NCBI GenBank assembly: GCA_017591395.1
Contig: WEDG01006500.1
Span: 1 to 64,000, forward strand
Length of the DNA stretch: 64,000 nucleotides
Origin: Schistocephalus solidus
Lineage: Eukaryota; Platyhelminthes; Cestoda; Diphyllobothriidea; Diphyllobothriidae
Reading direction: 5' to 3'
Positions 42,160 to 54,557 of this stretch are shown piece after piece; positions within the stretch are counted from its first letter, which is position 1; each line of letters starts with the position of its first letter. A program made the translations under genes and the position numbers. The notes below the pieces were generated by a model that saw nothing but the letters and a program-made list of their open reading frames with translations, was not told the DNA's origin and made no database searches.

Positions 42160-44910
42160 AAGAGTGGAAAAGGTAGAGACTGATTCGGTAGCAGGCAAGA
42201 TCCAGTAATAAGAAGCCATTTGCACTCCTCCGGGATTCCCCTGGTTATACTTTTAAGACACCAATAGGAAAGCCAACAAAAATTATAATCAAGAGTGAAA
42301 AGTGGCATTACGCAACGATTGCAAGCAGTGACAACGAGGAGTTTTGTGAGACGGTCAGTAGGCAACTGAAGTACAACCCCATTTGCTCAATGACTTCGTC
42401 GCAGCTCGGTACAACACAACCTCTAGACCTCCAACTTATGGTACAGAGGGTGTAGCACTTACAGTGTCCGAGAGAGCGTTACAGAGCATCAAAGTTAGTG
42501 ACTAAAAATACGAGAGATGGATGGTTGTATCGCCGAAACTGAATGAAGTCGCCAAGAGGCATCAGAGAACGAAAATATGTAAGCCTTGCAGCAAATAACC
42601 AGGCCAATCGGGGTGTTGGACAATTCGCCCAGGACTCTAAAATAATTCCTCAGCGAGGAAGACCACCAAAATATAGAATAAACAGGTTAAAGACCATATC
42701 GACATTTGGCCCGGACTCCGCTCCTAACCCAGGCAAATTATTCTGCGCACTGAAGCGAACTCATTCTAAAACGATTGCTTCGGAAAATAAACGATGAAAG
42801 AGGAGAATAAACTGACGCCAACATTGACCATAAGCAAAAACCACGAGGCGTTGTCACCAGCTTTTTCCGCCAAAAGCGAAAAGACGACAGTTAAACTCCA
42901 AATTCCATAAATCAAACAATGCGGCAGAGATCAGAAACTAATGTCGCCCGCGCGAGAGCCTTCACATGCACAGTGTTGAGAATAATTGTAAACCAAAAAG
43001 ACGGACAGAAGACATGACAAGGAAATCGTTATCACTCTTTAAGAAAGCAGCTAAAATCAAAATATGAACGGAATATAAAGCACAAATGACACATTTTGGA
43101 ACGCGGCTGGGGAGAAATGAAAAAGCATATAGGCACTGATTACCAGGCCAAAAGTGTGTTACAAATAGTGGGGCAGGGCACCGCCTGCTTGTGTTTGTTG
43201 CTGATGAAAGCGGACAGAAAAATTAGAGGGCATCTAAAGAGACTCGAAGCGACTAGGTGTTGTGGGAGACCCACTAATTCAGTAAGTCAAACTCCGTCGG
43301 ACACAGAAAGTCCTTCACGCTGTTGGGCACAAAGTAACGCCAGTCGTCAACGCGACGCCAGTTCCCTCTTCGACCGCAGAATCCCCGATGTCGACCTCGC
43401 GGTGGCGGTCGGGTCGAAGAAGAGAGTGACGTTGCCATTCCTGAACGTGTTTTCTGTGAATGGATTATCCCGATCGCAGGGTGGAGAAAAAGGGACCGAT
43501 GAAAGAAGGCGGCTGTTTTTTCAAGGTACTGTTGGAGAGGGGGGGGGGGGGGGGGCTAGAACGCTAACGAGCACTGCGTATGTGGGTGCGGACACAGATC
43601 ATCCGTTAGCAACTAATGTGACCGACGAACTAGCAGGGTTCAGCCGCGGCGAAAGAAGGATAGATCATTGGATTTTCCGGTTTTGCAATCAAACAACTCA
43701 CAAATTGTCAAACGCGTGGCGTTAAAATACACAAAAAATAACAGTTCATCAGACACTTGCGATTGTCTCCTTGAAATTATCGCATCTACTTGCTCTTAAA
43801 GTAATACAGGGTGGTAAAGGAACGTACATAAGTCTACAAGGCGGTGAGGTTGGGTCAAGCAGATTGTTACCAACAGATATATCGTCAGCATACTATTTCC
43901 GCTCTCTGACGATTTTCCGTTGCAACAACCTGAAAGACGTACTTGCTTCGAGAGAACAGACTAAAGAATTTTAAGGTGTGCACATAATAGATTAGATAAA
44001 ACTCATCAAGTTTCGTCAAGTTGTAGCCTAGGGGGTCCACTAAACCCCTGGTTTCAATAATTTTACCTCAACACCTAACTCAATGTTCTGTCAGTAAAGA
44101 GCAAAAGTGAGGATCCAGTTTGTGGCCCCACCTTGTCCTTTTATAAACTACATACTTATGCAATATAGGTCGGCTTGATTTAACCTCACTTTTCTTTTGC
44201 TCGTTGCTCGTCACGCCCTCCTCAAGTGTTTCCATTTGGACGAGCGTTGGGTTCAGGGTTAGAGGTTATGAGTGCGGTTAAGGGTTTATGGGTAAGAGGT
44301 AAGGGCACTTTAAGGTCAGTATTTAGGAATAAGACCGTGAAAGTTGCTAACTTCAAGTATATATTCAGTCGCGGCTAGCACAAGTGGGGTTTAACGCTAT
44401 ATTCTTTAAAGTTTCGCCTTCATTGTGCTTGGATATCATAATGTGCTGTGTTCAGGTTGTCTGGAATAACAAACAGACGTCCTTGGTTCTAAATTTCCGT
44501 CCGTTCCCAGCACCTGATTTAAAGTATTTAAAATTGCTAGCTGTCGTTTCTAAGCATTATTGCTTCCCAAAAATAGCTGTCTGTCAGTTTTGTCTACCCC
44601 ATGCCATAAAACGCATATTACCCACATGGCCCTATTACAGGGGACATTGACTTTAGTTTTCTCAATGGGGCTACATACCCGACCTTCACTAGAGCAACTG
44701 GCGCAAACCCCAAACCACTTACTTGCAAGAAAGTTGTAGACGGCGTAGCAACGCGGTCGGATATTTATGCGTATGCTAAGAAACTCGAGAGATACTCGTT
44801 GGTACTCTATCTAACCGATTTGTTCCGTGATCAACATACACCGGGCATACCTGACCTGTTAGCTAGTGAACAGTTTTAGGAATCGCTTCCTGGTAACTTA
44901 CGCCCCCACC
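42160..44910. other. Gene B intron, mostly unassigned; G-run
   Basis: A run of about 15 G lies near 43,540-43,555. A 209-codon plus frame (43,096-43,725) spans it but shows no domain. About 44,230-44,320 has degenerate 'gggttaga' strings. No further exon recognised. Confidence 0.3.
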
Positions 44911-44913
44911 CCT

Positions 44914-45340
44914 TTTCGAATCTGTGCGTAGACAGATCAGTCGAGGGAGAACAAAATACTTAAAACTGGAAATTTTGCGAAAGTTGCAAGCATCCGCGGC
45001 TTAAATTCAAGAAACCCAACGAGCTGACTGCAACAAAAGTATAGAAGAAACAGTCTTCCACTAGACGTAAAAAGCTGTTAGGAAAAAAAGTTGACGCGAA
45101 GTGTCTTTTCATGCTCCTACCTGCTCGGGAGTGTAGGCGGTCGGTGGTGCAGCAGGTTTGGTAGGCTAGAGAAAAAGTGAATAGACGTTGACAGAAACAT
45201 TCGGTGGAGAAAATAAGAATATGTTAAGTCAAAAGGTTGCATGTAAAGCAGCTCAAAGTAGTATCATGAAGAATCCAGATGACATCGATCAGGAGTGGTA
45301 AAATAGATACTGTAGCGAAACCGGGACGGCACCACCGGGT
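44914..45340 (+). repeat. Local direct duplication, left copy
   Basis: It is about 90 percent identical by eye to 45,465-45,850 ('acagatcagtcgagggagaa' through 'ggagtggtaaaatagatactg'). Small indels separate the copies, which are about 550 bases apart. Confidence 0.9.
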
Positions 45341-45464
45341 AACAGGTCAGGCGTGCCCGTGTATGCTGATCAGCAAACAAATCGTCTAGATAGAGTACCC
45401 ATATCTAGGCTGAGAGGCGGCGGCCGATTGGGTTGTTCATATGGAAACTTACAAGCCATTCGTG

Positions 45465-45850
45465 TGCAATCTGTGTGTATACAGATCAGTCGAGGGAGAA
45501 CAAAATACTTAAAACTGGACATTTTGCGAAAGTTGCAAGCATCCGCGGCTTAAATTCAAGAAATCCAACGAGTTGACTGCAACAAAAATACAGGGGAAAC
45601 AGTCTTCACTAGACGTAAAAAGCTGTTAGGAAAAAAGATAACGCGAAGTTTCTTTTCATGCTCCTACCTGCTCAGGAGTGTAGGTGGTCGGTGGCGCAGC
45701 AGGTTTGGTAGGCTAGAGAAAAAATTCGGTGGAGAAAATAAGAATTTGTTCCGTCAAAAGGTCGCATGTAAAGCAGCTCAGAGTAGTATCATGAAGAATT
45801 AAGATGACATCAACCAGGAGTGGTAAAATAGATACTGTGAAACTGCGACG
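45465..45850 (+). repeat. Local direct duplication, right copy
   Basis: Partner of 44,914-45,340. It lacks about 25 bases present in the left copy ('gtgaatagacgttgacagaa' region). Confidence 0.9.
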
Positions 45851-45949
45851 GCACTCCGCCCTTCTGTACATTAAACAGGAGAATTGTTTCTAACCGCAAG
45901 TGATTAAAAATCACAGGCATACGGTGATGAGTGCAGATTACTACGATGG

Positions 45950-46235
45950 CTGCTTACATGTACGAAAGGGGTCACGGGTTTAACTTTGCAGTCAAGAAGG
46001 CTAGAAACGAGGCAAGCCGCGAATTGATTGAAGCCGGGGCCAACGATGAGAACTTACTCAACCCGTCTATCGATCTGGCGCCAGCATATTGAGCGCTACA
46101 CAATCAGCTGCGGACTGGCGCTCCTGGTGTCTGAATGGCTTCTACCCCCTATAACTGTTGCTTGTTTTGTTGGTGCTTTTACCTCCGATGATGGACTCCT
46201 ATACGAGCTCAACAGCTCAGGTGAATAAAGAAGGT
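45950..46235 (+). repeat. Dispersed repeat R1, copy 2
   Basis: Matches 1,440-1,725 and partly 11,880-12,010. It ends in 'ccgatgatggactcc' and 'gagctcaacagctcagg', which pair as a worn hairpin. Confidence 0.5.
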
Positions 46236-46239
46236 TATT

Positions 46240-47635
46240 CTTATTTTTCTCTATTCTTCTTCACTCCTTAGAATGCTTTTTTTCGCTTGCTATCTTCCAC
46301 TGTACCACTACAAAGGTCACCGTGTCAAACCGTCCAAGTCCCTTCGATCTACAAGGGACAATTCTTCCCAGAATCGGGAAAGGATTTTTTTATATGGCAA
46401 CTTAAACAGGAAACGAAAATAGAAACGCCTCACCAAAGCAATAAAGTTGATCCCGCAGATAATTCCAGCGAGCGTAAATATTCCCATGTCCTAATCATAA
46501 CACTCACCCAAAAGTTAACGTAAATTGTGACTAAAATCTTAACTCTGGTCCTACAGCTAGCAGTAACCCTAAAGCCAAAATTACATTCATGTAAGCCTGA
46601 ACGTAAACCTACAGATAAAATTAGCTCCCTTGAGTTTGGCGCAAAGACACGTGTATTGGGGGCATTTTCTGTTCTCATGTGCGGTTTAGGGAGTCTAATA
46701 AGTCAGCTTTACCCAAAGCAACCCACACGTGGGAGGGGAGTACATTGATCCATCCGGTTCGGAGGATAGAATAGGAGTTATTGCGTCCTGAAGTTCCACA
46801 GAGAGGTTAGAGCGGAGTATTCCTCATTCAATCAACTGTGTGGGGTGTAGGTATTCGGCTTCATGGTAAAACGGATATGTCTACACTTCATCCCGCACAG
46901 AAGATAGAGCACGTTACTCTACATGGTGAGCATTCACGGTTGCAGTCTACGTCGCATAAGCCCGTTGTGGATTTGTGAGGGTTTGCTTGGCGGTAAACTG
47001 ACTCAGGTGCACTCTTTGGGTGCAAGAACAACCCGAATTGGAAATATCGCTGATTGCTGATGTCAGAAAAAGATCAGTCCCTACTCGTCCGGCGACCGAA
47101 GTCGTGTGAATGACTGGCGCCCCTAACTGTGCCACTATAATCTCTCTTGTCAATATTGTAAAGGGACATGAGAAAACGGCGGCATTGTCCTCGACGGGTA
47201 GTAAATACTGACGGATGTGCGACGTGATAAAACGGGCTACTCACATCTTCTAGGCTAAAAATTGGGCATTTGCCTTTTTAAATGGATGGCCCACCGCGAC
47301 AAATACTACCGGCCGGCTTTACAGTTCCTGACGGGCACGAGCAAAGAGCGGAAGTCGAGAACGACGCCTTCCTGGTACCCAGGGAATATCAGTAAAATCT
47401 GCCGCTAAAGCAGAGCCTGGCAAATCCCCAATGCAATATTGGAGTAAGTTGCATGAATAGTCGGTCCGGAAGCTGCCAAACGACCTACTGGATTGGCATT
47501 TGGTCTGCGCCTGACGGCACCCGAATACACTGACCCGCTCCAAGTTAGGAATTAATTTCTGAGGAAATTAGAAAGCTACAATTTTAAAACTGGTGAATCT
47601 ACCAGAAGGCACACAGTGAATGCTGGTGGATCCAC
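46240..47635. other. Gene B intron, unassigned
   Basis: No coding exon, RNA or clear repeat recognised. Confidence 0.3.
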
Positions 47636-47637
47636 CG

Positions 47638-47745
47638 ATGAGCTGAACCCCTCGAAGCTGTGACATGCAGCAGCAGAATAGCCACGAAACATGTATCTGA
47701 GCTTTTAGCTAGTACTTGTGCTACCAACATGGTAAATAATTTCTT
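47638..47745 (+). repeat. Repeat R2, second copy
   Basis: Matches 13,590-13,725: 'gaacccctcgaagctg', 'gcagcagaatagccac', GAAACATGTATC, 'tgagcttttagctagta'. The ACACGTGT palindrome of the first copy is ACATGTAT here. Confidence 0.45.
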
Positions 47746-48239
47746 AAGGTATGCTACTAACTGCCCGTTGCCCTCTTGTGAATACTACGCGGTTACCACG
47801 CAGTAGCTGATGGACTTAAGACCAAATATTTATATAAAATTTCGGCCTGCGGCTGTAGACTCTATGCTCCAAGTTGGAAATTAATTTCTGAGAAAATTCA
47901 AAAGCTAAAATCGGGATTATTGCTATAAAAGCTTTCCTCCAAGGGGTGGCCTAAAGCCACGGCAAAATGTGGAGCGGAAGGAAAGTCTTACCTGCGTGAC
48001 AACATTCGGCCAGCCTACGAACTGATCAGCGTGCTAAGGAAAGGACAAAAAGGTTATAAATAAAAGAAATGCAGATCCCTATGATAAGGGGCATTAAGGT
48101 TGTCAGTACATCAGGCTGAACGGAAAAGTTATGGTGGGCATGTCGAGTAGATGCACTTCAAAGTTGCGCTTTTGCGCCGAGAACAAGAGTGCAAACATCG
48201 ACAGAACTACCTAAGCGGTACGAAATAAAAGTCGGTTGA

Positions 48240-48400
48240 AAACAGATGCCGCTGCAGAGCAACCGCGAATCGAATAATAGACTCGTCAAACGGTTTGCAG
48301 TACTCTAAACAGCGTTCACACACAAATAGTGAGCGGTTTCTTATAACAAATGCAGACGGCGACGTACAGTAACGCAGGTATACGTTCTGTTATTTTTTAA
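48240..48400 (+). repeat. Direct repeat flanking a triplet microsatellite, left copy
   Basis: Shares 'gcagagcaacc', 'cggtttgcagta', 'ctaaacagcgtt' and 'gcagacggcgacgtacagta' with 48,650-48,770. Confidence 0.8.
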
Positions 48401-48420
48401 ACAGCGTTATTCTGCACCTG

Positions 48421-48565
48421 GGACTACTACTACTGCTACTACCACTATGACTAATACTGCCACTACTAATAATACTACTATGACTACTATTGCTGCTACT
48501 AATACTAGGACTACTACTACGATGAATACTACTACTGATGCTACTATTACTACTGCTGCTAAAAG
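48421..48565. repeat. (TAC/ACT)n imperfect triplet microsatellite
   Basis: About 145 bases of ACT-type triplets with many substitutions; on the minus strand it reads as a serine-rich frame that is not a gene. Confidence 0.9.
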
Positions 48566-48649
48566 CAGTAAAATCCGATGTTATATGATAGTGGCCGTGC
48601 GTTTCTGATAGTAAGAAATCAGTCAAGAGCTATAGGAGGTTTCTGTTAG

Positions 48650-48775
48650 GATGCAGAGCAACCATAAATCGAATAGGAGATTCGGCAAGCGGTTTGCAGT
48701 ATTCTAAACAGCGTTAACAAAAAAGTAGTGAAGTACGGTTGCAGACGGCGACGTACAGTAACTTCGTCATTGAAC
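48650..48775 (+). repeat. Direct repeat flanking a triplet microsatellite, right copy
   Basis: Partner of 48,240-48,400, about 410 bases away, with a gap in the middle. Confidence 0.8.
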
Positions 48776-49489
48776 GTGACCTAAAAGTTTGCATCGGTCG
48801 TAATACGCACAAATACATGTCGGGAACGCCGGCCTCATCGTAATGAGCGAAGCGTGTCACGTCTGAAGTCGAAACCGGTGCCCTACAAGAGTGGTAAACA
48901 AGTGACTTCACTTGGCGTTATTTTTTGGATGGAGCGCGACCTCCCTACAAGGGCATGCTGGATGCGGATAATTCATTCCGAGCAAGCGTAGGCAATGGGC
49001 GTGGCCCCACGGAGGCGTAGGCCCCCCATATATATAGTACATTTGACACAACCATTTCTTAACGCTAACTCGAACAGTGCTCAATTGTCGTGGTTGACAT
49101 AGAACGGTAGCTAATTAAACAGCACGGCTTTTACTGACTCGCTAGCGAACCAGGCTGTACATAAAAAGCTATAAAAAGCCTACCAGAACACAAATGGTCG
49201 AAAAAACGCAATGTGTGCGCTGGTGCGACGTCGGATTCACGTATACTAAGTGAAAGAGTATGGAATGGTGCTGGAAGTAACAAAGATGTGCGGAGTCTAA
49301 GATCAAAGCGCAATAACTATCAGTAGAAACGACCTTAGCTCCCAATCACTATTCGCGCAAGAAGACAGGAACCTCAGACATCTGGAGTCTGTCTGAGTGC
49401 TACCTCGCGCGTCCACATGTCGGGGGCAGTACAACGCCTGCAGCAAAGGGAACAGGTTCAGCTGTTTAACGAATAAACATTAGCGCACC

Positions 49490-49670
49490 AATCAGCAGAA
49501 ATTAATGAGAACTGATCTAGCAGTTCAATTACAAGTTACTGCAAAAACTTCCTATGTCATCTGTTATAACTTCGGAATCTTAAACGTCCGTGCCGCGGTT
49601 GTGTACGGAGGCCTCAGAAGACAAATCCAGGCACCGAAGAAAACCCTCCCTGCAGCAAGCCGCCATGCGC
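49490..49670 (+). repeat. Repeat R5, second copy
   Basis: Resembles 41,285-41,400 ('caatcagca', 'ggaatcttaaacg', 'ccctcc', 'aagccgccatgc'). Confidence 0.45.
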
Positions 49671-50289
49671 AACCAGTTAGGGCGGAACACAGAAGACTAG
49701 CTTTCAGAGCGACTGGAGGCGTGGGATCCGCAGTCTGGTGGGACTTTTCAGAGGTCGGGAGGAGGCAATTTCCGGTCCAGCGATAATTAAGTACAATAGG
49801 CACGTCCAGAAAATATGACAGGTTATCTCTGCGCAATCTTGTGGAAAACCCGGTTTCCGGGTGTACTGTAATGCCCTGTTGTACGCAAAACCTCAAACAA
49901 ATCAAGAAAAAGAGGCGAAGTTATGCTTTCGCATATTTGATTTTAGTTTCTATATTAATATTTGCGGTTGCGGGATTGGCATTACTCATAACCTTAGAAC
50001 GGGTCGTGTAGTTGCCACAGTCAAAATCAAACTCAGTTTTTCTGTCGGCTGGCACAGCGGAGCAGTCAATCATCCTGTCATGACAGCTGAGTTATCAGAT
50101 ATCGGGTCTTTTTCAATCCACTTGCCTTCATTCACCGGTCTTCGAGACACCTTCCATTCTACAGGATTACTTATTTAAATTTCAAATCGGACAACACGCT
50201 CTGCAATTACTACTACTATGACTGCTGCTACTCCTGGACCCACTTCTCAACCTGGACTTGAAATCACTGTCGTACCGCTGCAATAGAAT

Positions 50290-51236
50290 GGGCGGAGAGG
50301 CTGGATTCTTGGGAGGGACCTACATGGAGAGGACGGTGTTAAACCTACACACGGACGCCGGCTGATTGATCTCGACTATACCGATGATATCGCCTTACTA
50401 GCTTCAATCTTTGGTGATCCGCAGTTTATGGTGCCACGGGTGAAGGAGGTCGCTTACTCGGTCAGTTTGTCCATAAATGCTGGGAAGACTAAATTCTTAT
50501 CATACTGCATCCCTGCAAAGGAGAAGGTACCTCTCGAGATTGATGGCTGTCAACTTGAAGAGGTAGACAGTTTCAAATACCTCAGAGCGAGGTTGCTGCC
50601 GAATGGACAGGATGACATTGTCTCCCGAATCAATGCTGTTCATCGGGTTTTTTTAAGCCGAAGAAAGTGCCTATGGACCTGACGTGATATTTCTATTGCC
50701 ACGAATATTCGCATGTACTGTGCCTCCGTCCGATCTGTCCTTCTCTATGGCTGTGAATACTGAGTTACGTGCGTTCAAGGTGAGTGAAAACTGGAGGTAT
50801 TTGACCACCACTGCTTGAGGACTATCCTTCCATTGAAGTACACCGACTTCTTCTCAAATGAGACAGTCCGCACTTGCTGCGATAACATAACAGGGAAATA
50901 TCCTAAGTCATCCAAAAATGACTACTGAGGTGGTTTGGTCGCGTTATTCGTCCGTTACCTCACAAGCTCAGGGTTACTGCCCTCGATCCAGCACCACTAC
51001 CCAATTGGGAGCGTCTAAGAGTGGGTCAGCTGAAAACCTGCCTCGACACGGTTCCTCAAGGCATGGAAATAGTTCTTGGACCTTCGGTAGTTGACCTCCT
51101 TTGTTGGTGAAGACAATGGATTGAGCTGTCCAGGTCTGCTGCCACGGATCGTCACGCGTGGAGAGGCACAATCCGTGACATTATAGAGGCCGATTGGATC
51201 AGGCATGATCACAGGCGTAACAAATACAAGTTTTCA
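50290..51236 (+). pseudogene. RTE-type LINE fragment: RT C-terminal half
   Basis: 50,350-50,682 encodes RRLIDLDYTDDIALLA (a YTDD catalytic box), VSLSINAGKTKFLSY, and VDSFKYLRARLLPNGQDDIVSRI, the palm-to-thumb part of an RTE/L1-like RT. After stops the sequence continues with YCASVRSVLLYGCEY (about 50,712-50,760) and RWFGRVIRPL (50,930), then the C-terminal RHAWRGTIRDIIEADW (about 51,150-51,200). It is a different family from both other LINEs here and is inactive. Confidence 0.75.
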
Positions 51237-51384
51237 TAGCCCAAGAGAAGGTTTAAAGCATCTGCTTGTCCAGTTGAACCCGTCTCAGGCTCTTCCGTCC
51301 GAAAGCAGGATAAGCAATGGGTGAAATCATGACAAATGCGTTGCATAAATCACAAATCACCGAGTCGAACAGTTCCACTCTCGA

Positions 51385-51510
51385 TGGAGTAAAGACAAAG
51401 ACAAGAGAGACCGGAGTGGCCATTTCGGGCTTATTAGCCATCCTCAGCCAGTCCTACCTAATGCCAAGTGCGGACCACCTTGGATTCGAACCCGCAAACT
51501 TTGGTCCTAA
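51385..51510 (-). repeat. Hammerhead/tRNA-like repeat, truncated copy
   Basis: Minus strand: B-box region 'GGTTCGAATCC' (about 51,495), then the hammerhead at 51,453-51,409 and the 'gtctttgtcttt' block. The head is incomplete. Confidence 0.75.
51409..51453 (-). ncRNA. Hammerhead ribozyme-like fold, variant core
   Basis: GACTGG, CTGAGGA (still fits CUGANGA), stem II GGCT/AGCC, GAAA, ATGGCCACT (helix III palindrome broken by one change), CCGGTC. Stem I is as in the array. Confidence 0.6.
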
Positions 51511-51519
51511 TAACAGCTT

Positions 51520-52980
51520 GGCCATCGTAAGCGACGACATGCACCGTGTGCTTCAAGGAAAGGGCAAAGCACCGGTTTTTTCTTTTTGTGACGTTGGTAC
51601 TAACGAAGTCCGACAAAATCAACTTTGCCCTGACGAACCGTACGAAAAAACGCAAACATGGATGACTTATATTCCAGTCCCACGTAACATTCTAAAGGAC
51701 GAATTCAGCTCGAGGATTATCCAAAATGGGTCACTTAAACGTTGCCCCGCTAGTGCCGTTTTATCTAATCAGTTGTTCATATGAAAATGTGTCATACCGT
51801 ACGATTCATAAGTCTCCGTCCATACATTGGGCAGGTTGATTTCACTTGCTGCTTGCACTTGATACATTGAATTTCAGTCACTGATTGATGGTCTTTATTG
51901 CATATTTTATTCGTAGTTAAATAAGGTTTCATTATAAGTGATAGGAAATTTTCGAGTGCCATGGTTAGCCATGCAGTAGCGCACCGGAGTTGTCAAAGCC
52001 TGTCAGAATTTTCAAAAATATTTCAGTCGATTACTACCAGCTACGACACCCGGTTAAATACTGGAAAGGGAAGATTGAAGAAACTGGAAACTGACCCATT
52101 ATGTCGCCATCAGGAAGACCGTCTAATGAACTCATGAAAGAAAAGGTGCCACAGTTCGTAAAAGAGAAACAAGAAACCGCACGAACGTGCATGACTTCAC
52201 ACAGTTCTGTTCACAGAGATATCTCAGGAAAAAAAGGAAAGTAGTAAGTTAGGTTGCTGCGAAGACAATGGACATGACGAGAAGCATGTTGCGAAGCGAA
52301 TGCAAGACAGGTGATTCAGATAAGAGGACTGAATTCTGCCGCTGGGTATTCGAAAAAATCAATACCAAAGTCCATAGAAAGATTTGCTTAGACGAAGTCT
52401 CGATTTATCTACACAGTTTCGAAGGAAAGTAAAATCTCCTTTAGGATGTTGAAGATTGAAATTTCCTGTGTTATCTGTACCACTTAAATCACTGGAACTA
52501 AGTGTTTGGGCGGCCGTCTCATATGATCTTGATCTCAGTATCAGTCGTGACACAAAAAGAGTGGTATGTCGTTGCAATGAATTAAAGGTGGTTGCCTTTC
52601 ATAGGAGCTGCTAAACAACACCGGTATGAACACAATGCAACTGAATTATTTAGTTTGCTATTACTGGTGTGTTTTAGTTTTCAGAGAAGGAGACTTACGA
52701 ATCGCACAGTATACTTTAAAAACTCCAGTTGACTCACATGACCAGAATTTTCACATTTTTTAGGAAGTTCCACTTTTATCATGAACAAAACGTATTTCTA
52801 ATTGGGAGGAGGGGGAGGCTACATCAGTATTTGAGAGGGCTTGGCAACTCCGGTGGCCCAAATGCAAGGCTGGGATGGCAGTGCATCTATAAGGCGACTA
52901 GCGGATAGTAAATAACACTACGACGCAGTATGCACACTGCGCGTGCAAACAGACCCACCGGCAACAGGGGTTCAAAAACC
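51520..52980. other. Gene B intron, unassigned
   Basis: No exon or repeat recognised. Confidence 0.3.
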
Positions 52981-52988
52981 GAACAAAC

Positions 52989-53207
52989 GTCTACTGGCTC
53001 GGAGGTGCTGACAGCGGAGACGGCAGTCGATCTGGGGTTGGAAGGGCCATCTCCCGCAGGAGGAAATTGTGGTGTAGGGTTCGGTGCCGGAGTAGCAGTT
53101 TTTGGTACTGTTAATGTGGAGGTTGTGGGTTGCTCTGGCATCGAAAGGGTCTTCTGCATCTCCTTCTGGAAGAAATTCGATACTTCCTCCTGAATCACTT
53201 TAAGAAT
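52989..53207 (-). CDS. Gene B, internal exon paralogous to the 25.3-kb exon
   Basis: Minus strand: acceptor 'ttctacttcag' then ATT; about 73 codons beginning ILKVIQEEVSNFFQKEMQKT, then a Thr/Pro-rich linker, to a possible donor GAC|GTTTGT, which is a weak site. The first 19 codons match the gene A exon at 25,292 at 14 positions, with the same phase and acceptor context, while the linker differs. This is the pattern expected of a constrained helix plus a free linker. The end of the exon is uncertain because the frame stays open to about 52,890. Confidence 0.7.
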
Positions 53208-53214
53208 CTGAAGT

Positions 53215-54120
53215 AGAATAGAGGCATAGTATTGGTTGGGCTTCTTGCAACAGGGAATGCTATATGGGGTAGGCGGTTAAGGCTGGAACACAGGTAAAAC
53301 GAGTGCATAAAAAGAGTAAACCCTAAGACAGCCGGTACCAGGGGGATAATTTTGGAGCATGGAATCGCTGTACGTCTGAAGAGACGGCGATCAGAGAGGG
53401 TGACAACAGATGTGCTGGTAGACTGACAGAACAGTTTCGAGGCTGCTCTGCCCCCTTTCAGCCAATCATAACCCCCACCAAAATCTGGAACTAGAGCACA
53501 GAGATAGATATGCAGCGAGACACTGATAAACTTCGATTCGACGAACTGTTTACGACCCATCTGACTGACCCCATCTGTGGACCATCTGCGTAGTGTATGA
53601 GCGTTACGGATAACAAAGTTCGTCACTTCTTCCCGAAGTGAGCGAAGTTCTGACTTGCGCGCGCGCGAATCTGTTTATAGTTAAGTAACATTTAGCTGCA
53701 TCCACCCCACCTCTTCCTATCAGTTGCCGTGCTCCGCTGAAAAAAAACAATCAAGAAAATAGGAGATGCACGTTTGTGGAGGGTAAATAGTCCGCCCTAC
53801 GCGTACCACACACGACCCGGTCCTCACTTCAGGTGCAAACGGACGGCTCAGATCTCTGGCAGGAGAGAATTCCCTAAAGGCCTTTTTACGAAGGTGCCAT
53901 TGCGTTAAGCTTTCAAGTCACGATTGGTGGTGCGTCGGAATACAGTCTGACGCGTCAGATGTATTACGGTGAGGAATGCATGGATTTGCCTTGGGGGTGG
54001 ACTCCCCGTTGTCGGTATCACCTCCCCTTATCGCTCTCGTGTACCAATCCCGCACTGTCCCTAGCGTGTAACCCAACTGATGATAGGATTATGGGGCACA
54101 GTGGCGTAAAAAGCTAAACA
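53215..54120. other. Unassigned; may include the 5' UTR start of the LINE
   Basis: A frame at 53,195-53,626 (minus) overlaps the expected intron and shows no domain. The upstream limit of the 54-58 kb LINE lies somewhere here. Confidence 0.3.
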
Positions 54121-54557
54121 GCCTGTGGGTATGTGCGTGTGTCTCCACACCCGGTATGTCTGCTCCTTTCCACCTCTCCCGTCCTCCCTACCCTCCCCTC
54201 TCCTCTTCCCAGCCCACTCCTCTCTCCTACTCTCCCTCCGTCTCCCCTCACCAAGGTCGAAAAAGTCCTACGACGATGGCGACATGCAATCACGTACGCA
54301 GCCCAGCCAAAGCGGTCGTTCTTTCACTAACCCAAATCATGACCCATAGTGGAATTCGGTAGCCGCCTGCGATGACTAAGCAGCACTATTTAGGGCCAGC
54401 ACGGCTTATCCCCTCGCGGGGGAAAAGGTGCCCTAAACAGCTGCAGCAGACCGTGGCTAGCAGGCTGCAATTAAATACGATCGAAAAACTCTAAAAAACC
54501 AACAACAACTCTCCTAATCCTCCCACCGTACTCTCCAGGGTACGCCGGACTGCTCGA

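Noticed and set aside
43096..43725. A 209-codon plus-strand gene
   Set aside because: No domain, no splice or paralog support, and it includes a poly-G run. Chance openness is more likely.
48390..48626. Serine-rich protein on the minus strand
   Set aside because: It is the translation of the imperfect (TAC)n microsatellite.
54125..54362. Three overlapping short plus-strand frames rich in Ser and Pro
   Set aside because: They fall in the pyrimidine-rich 5' region of the LINE and are not consistent with coding.
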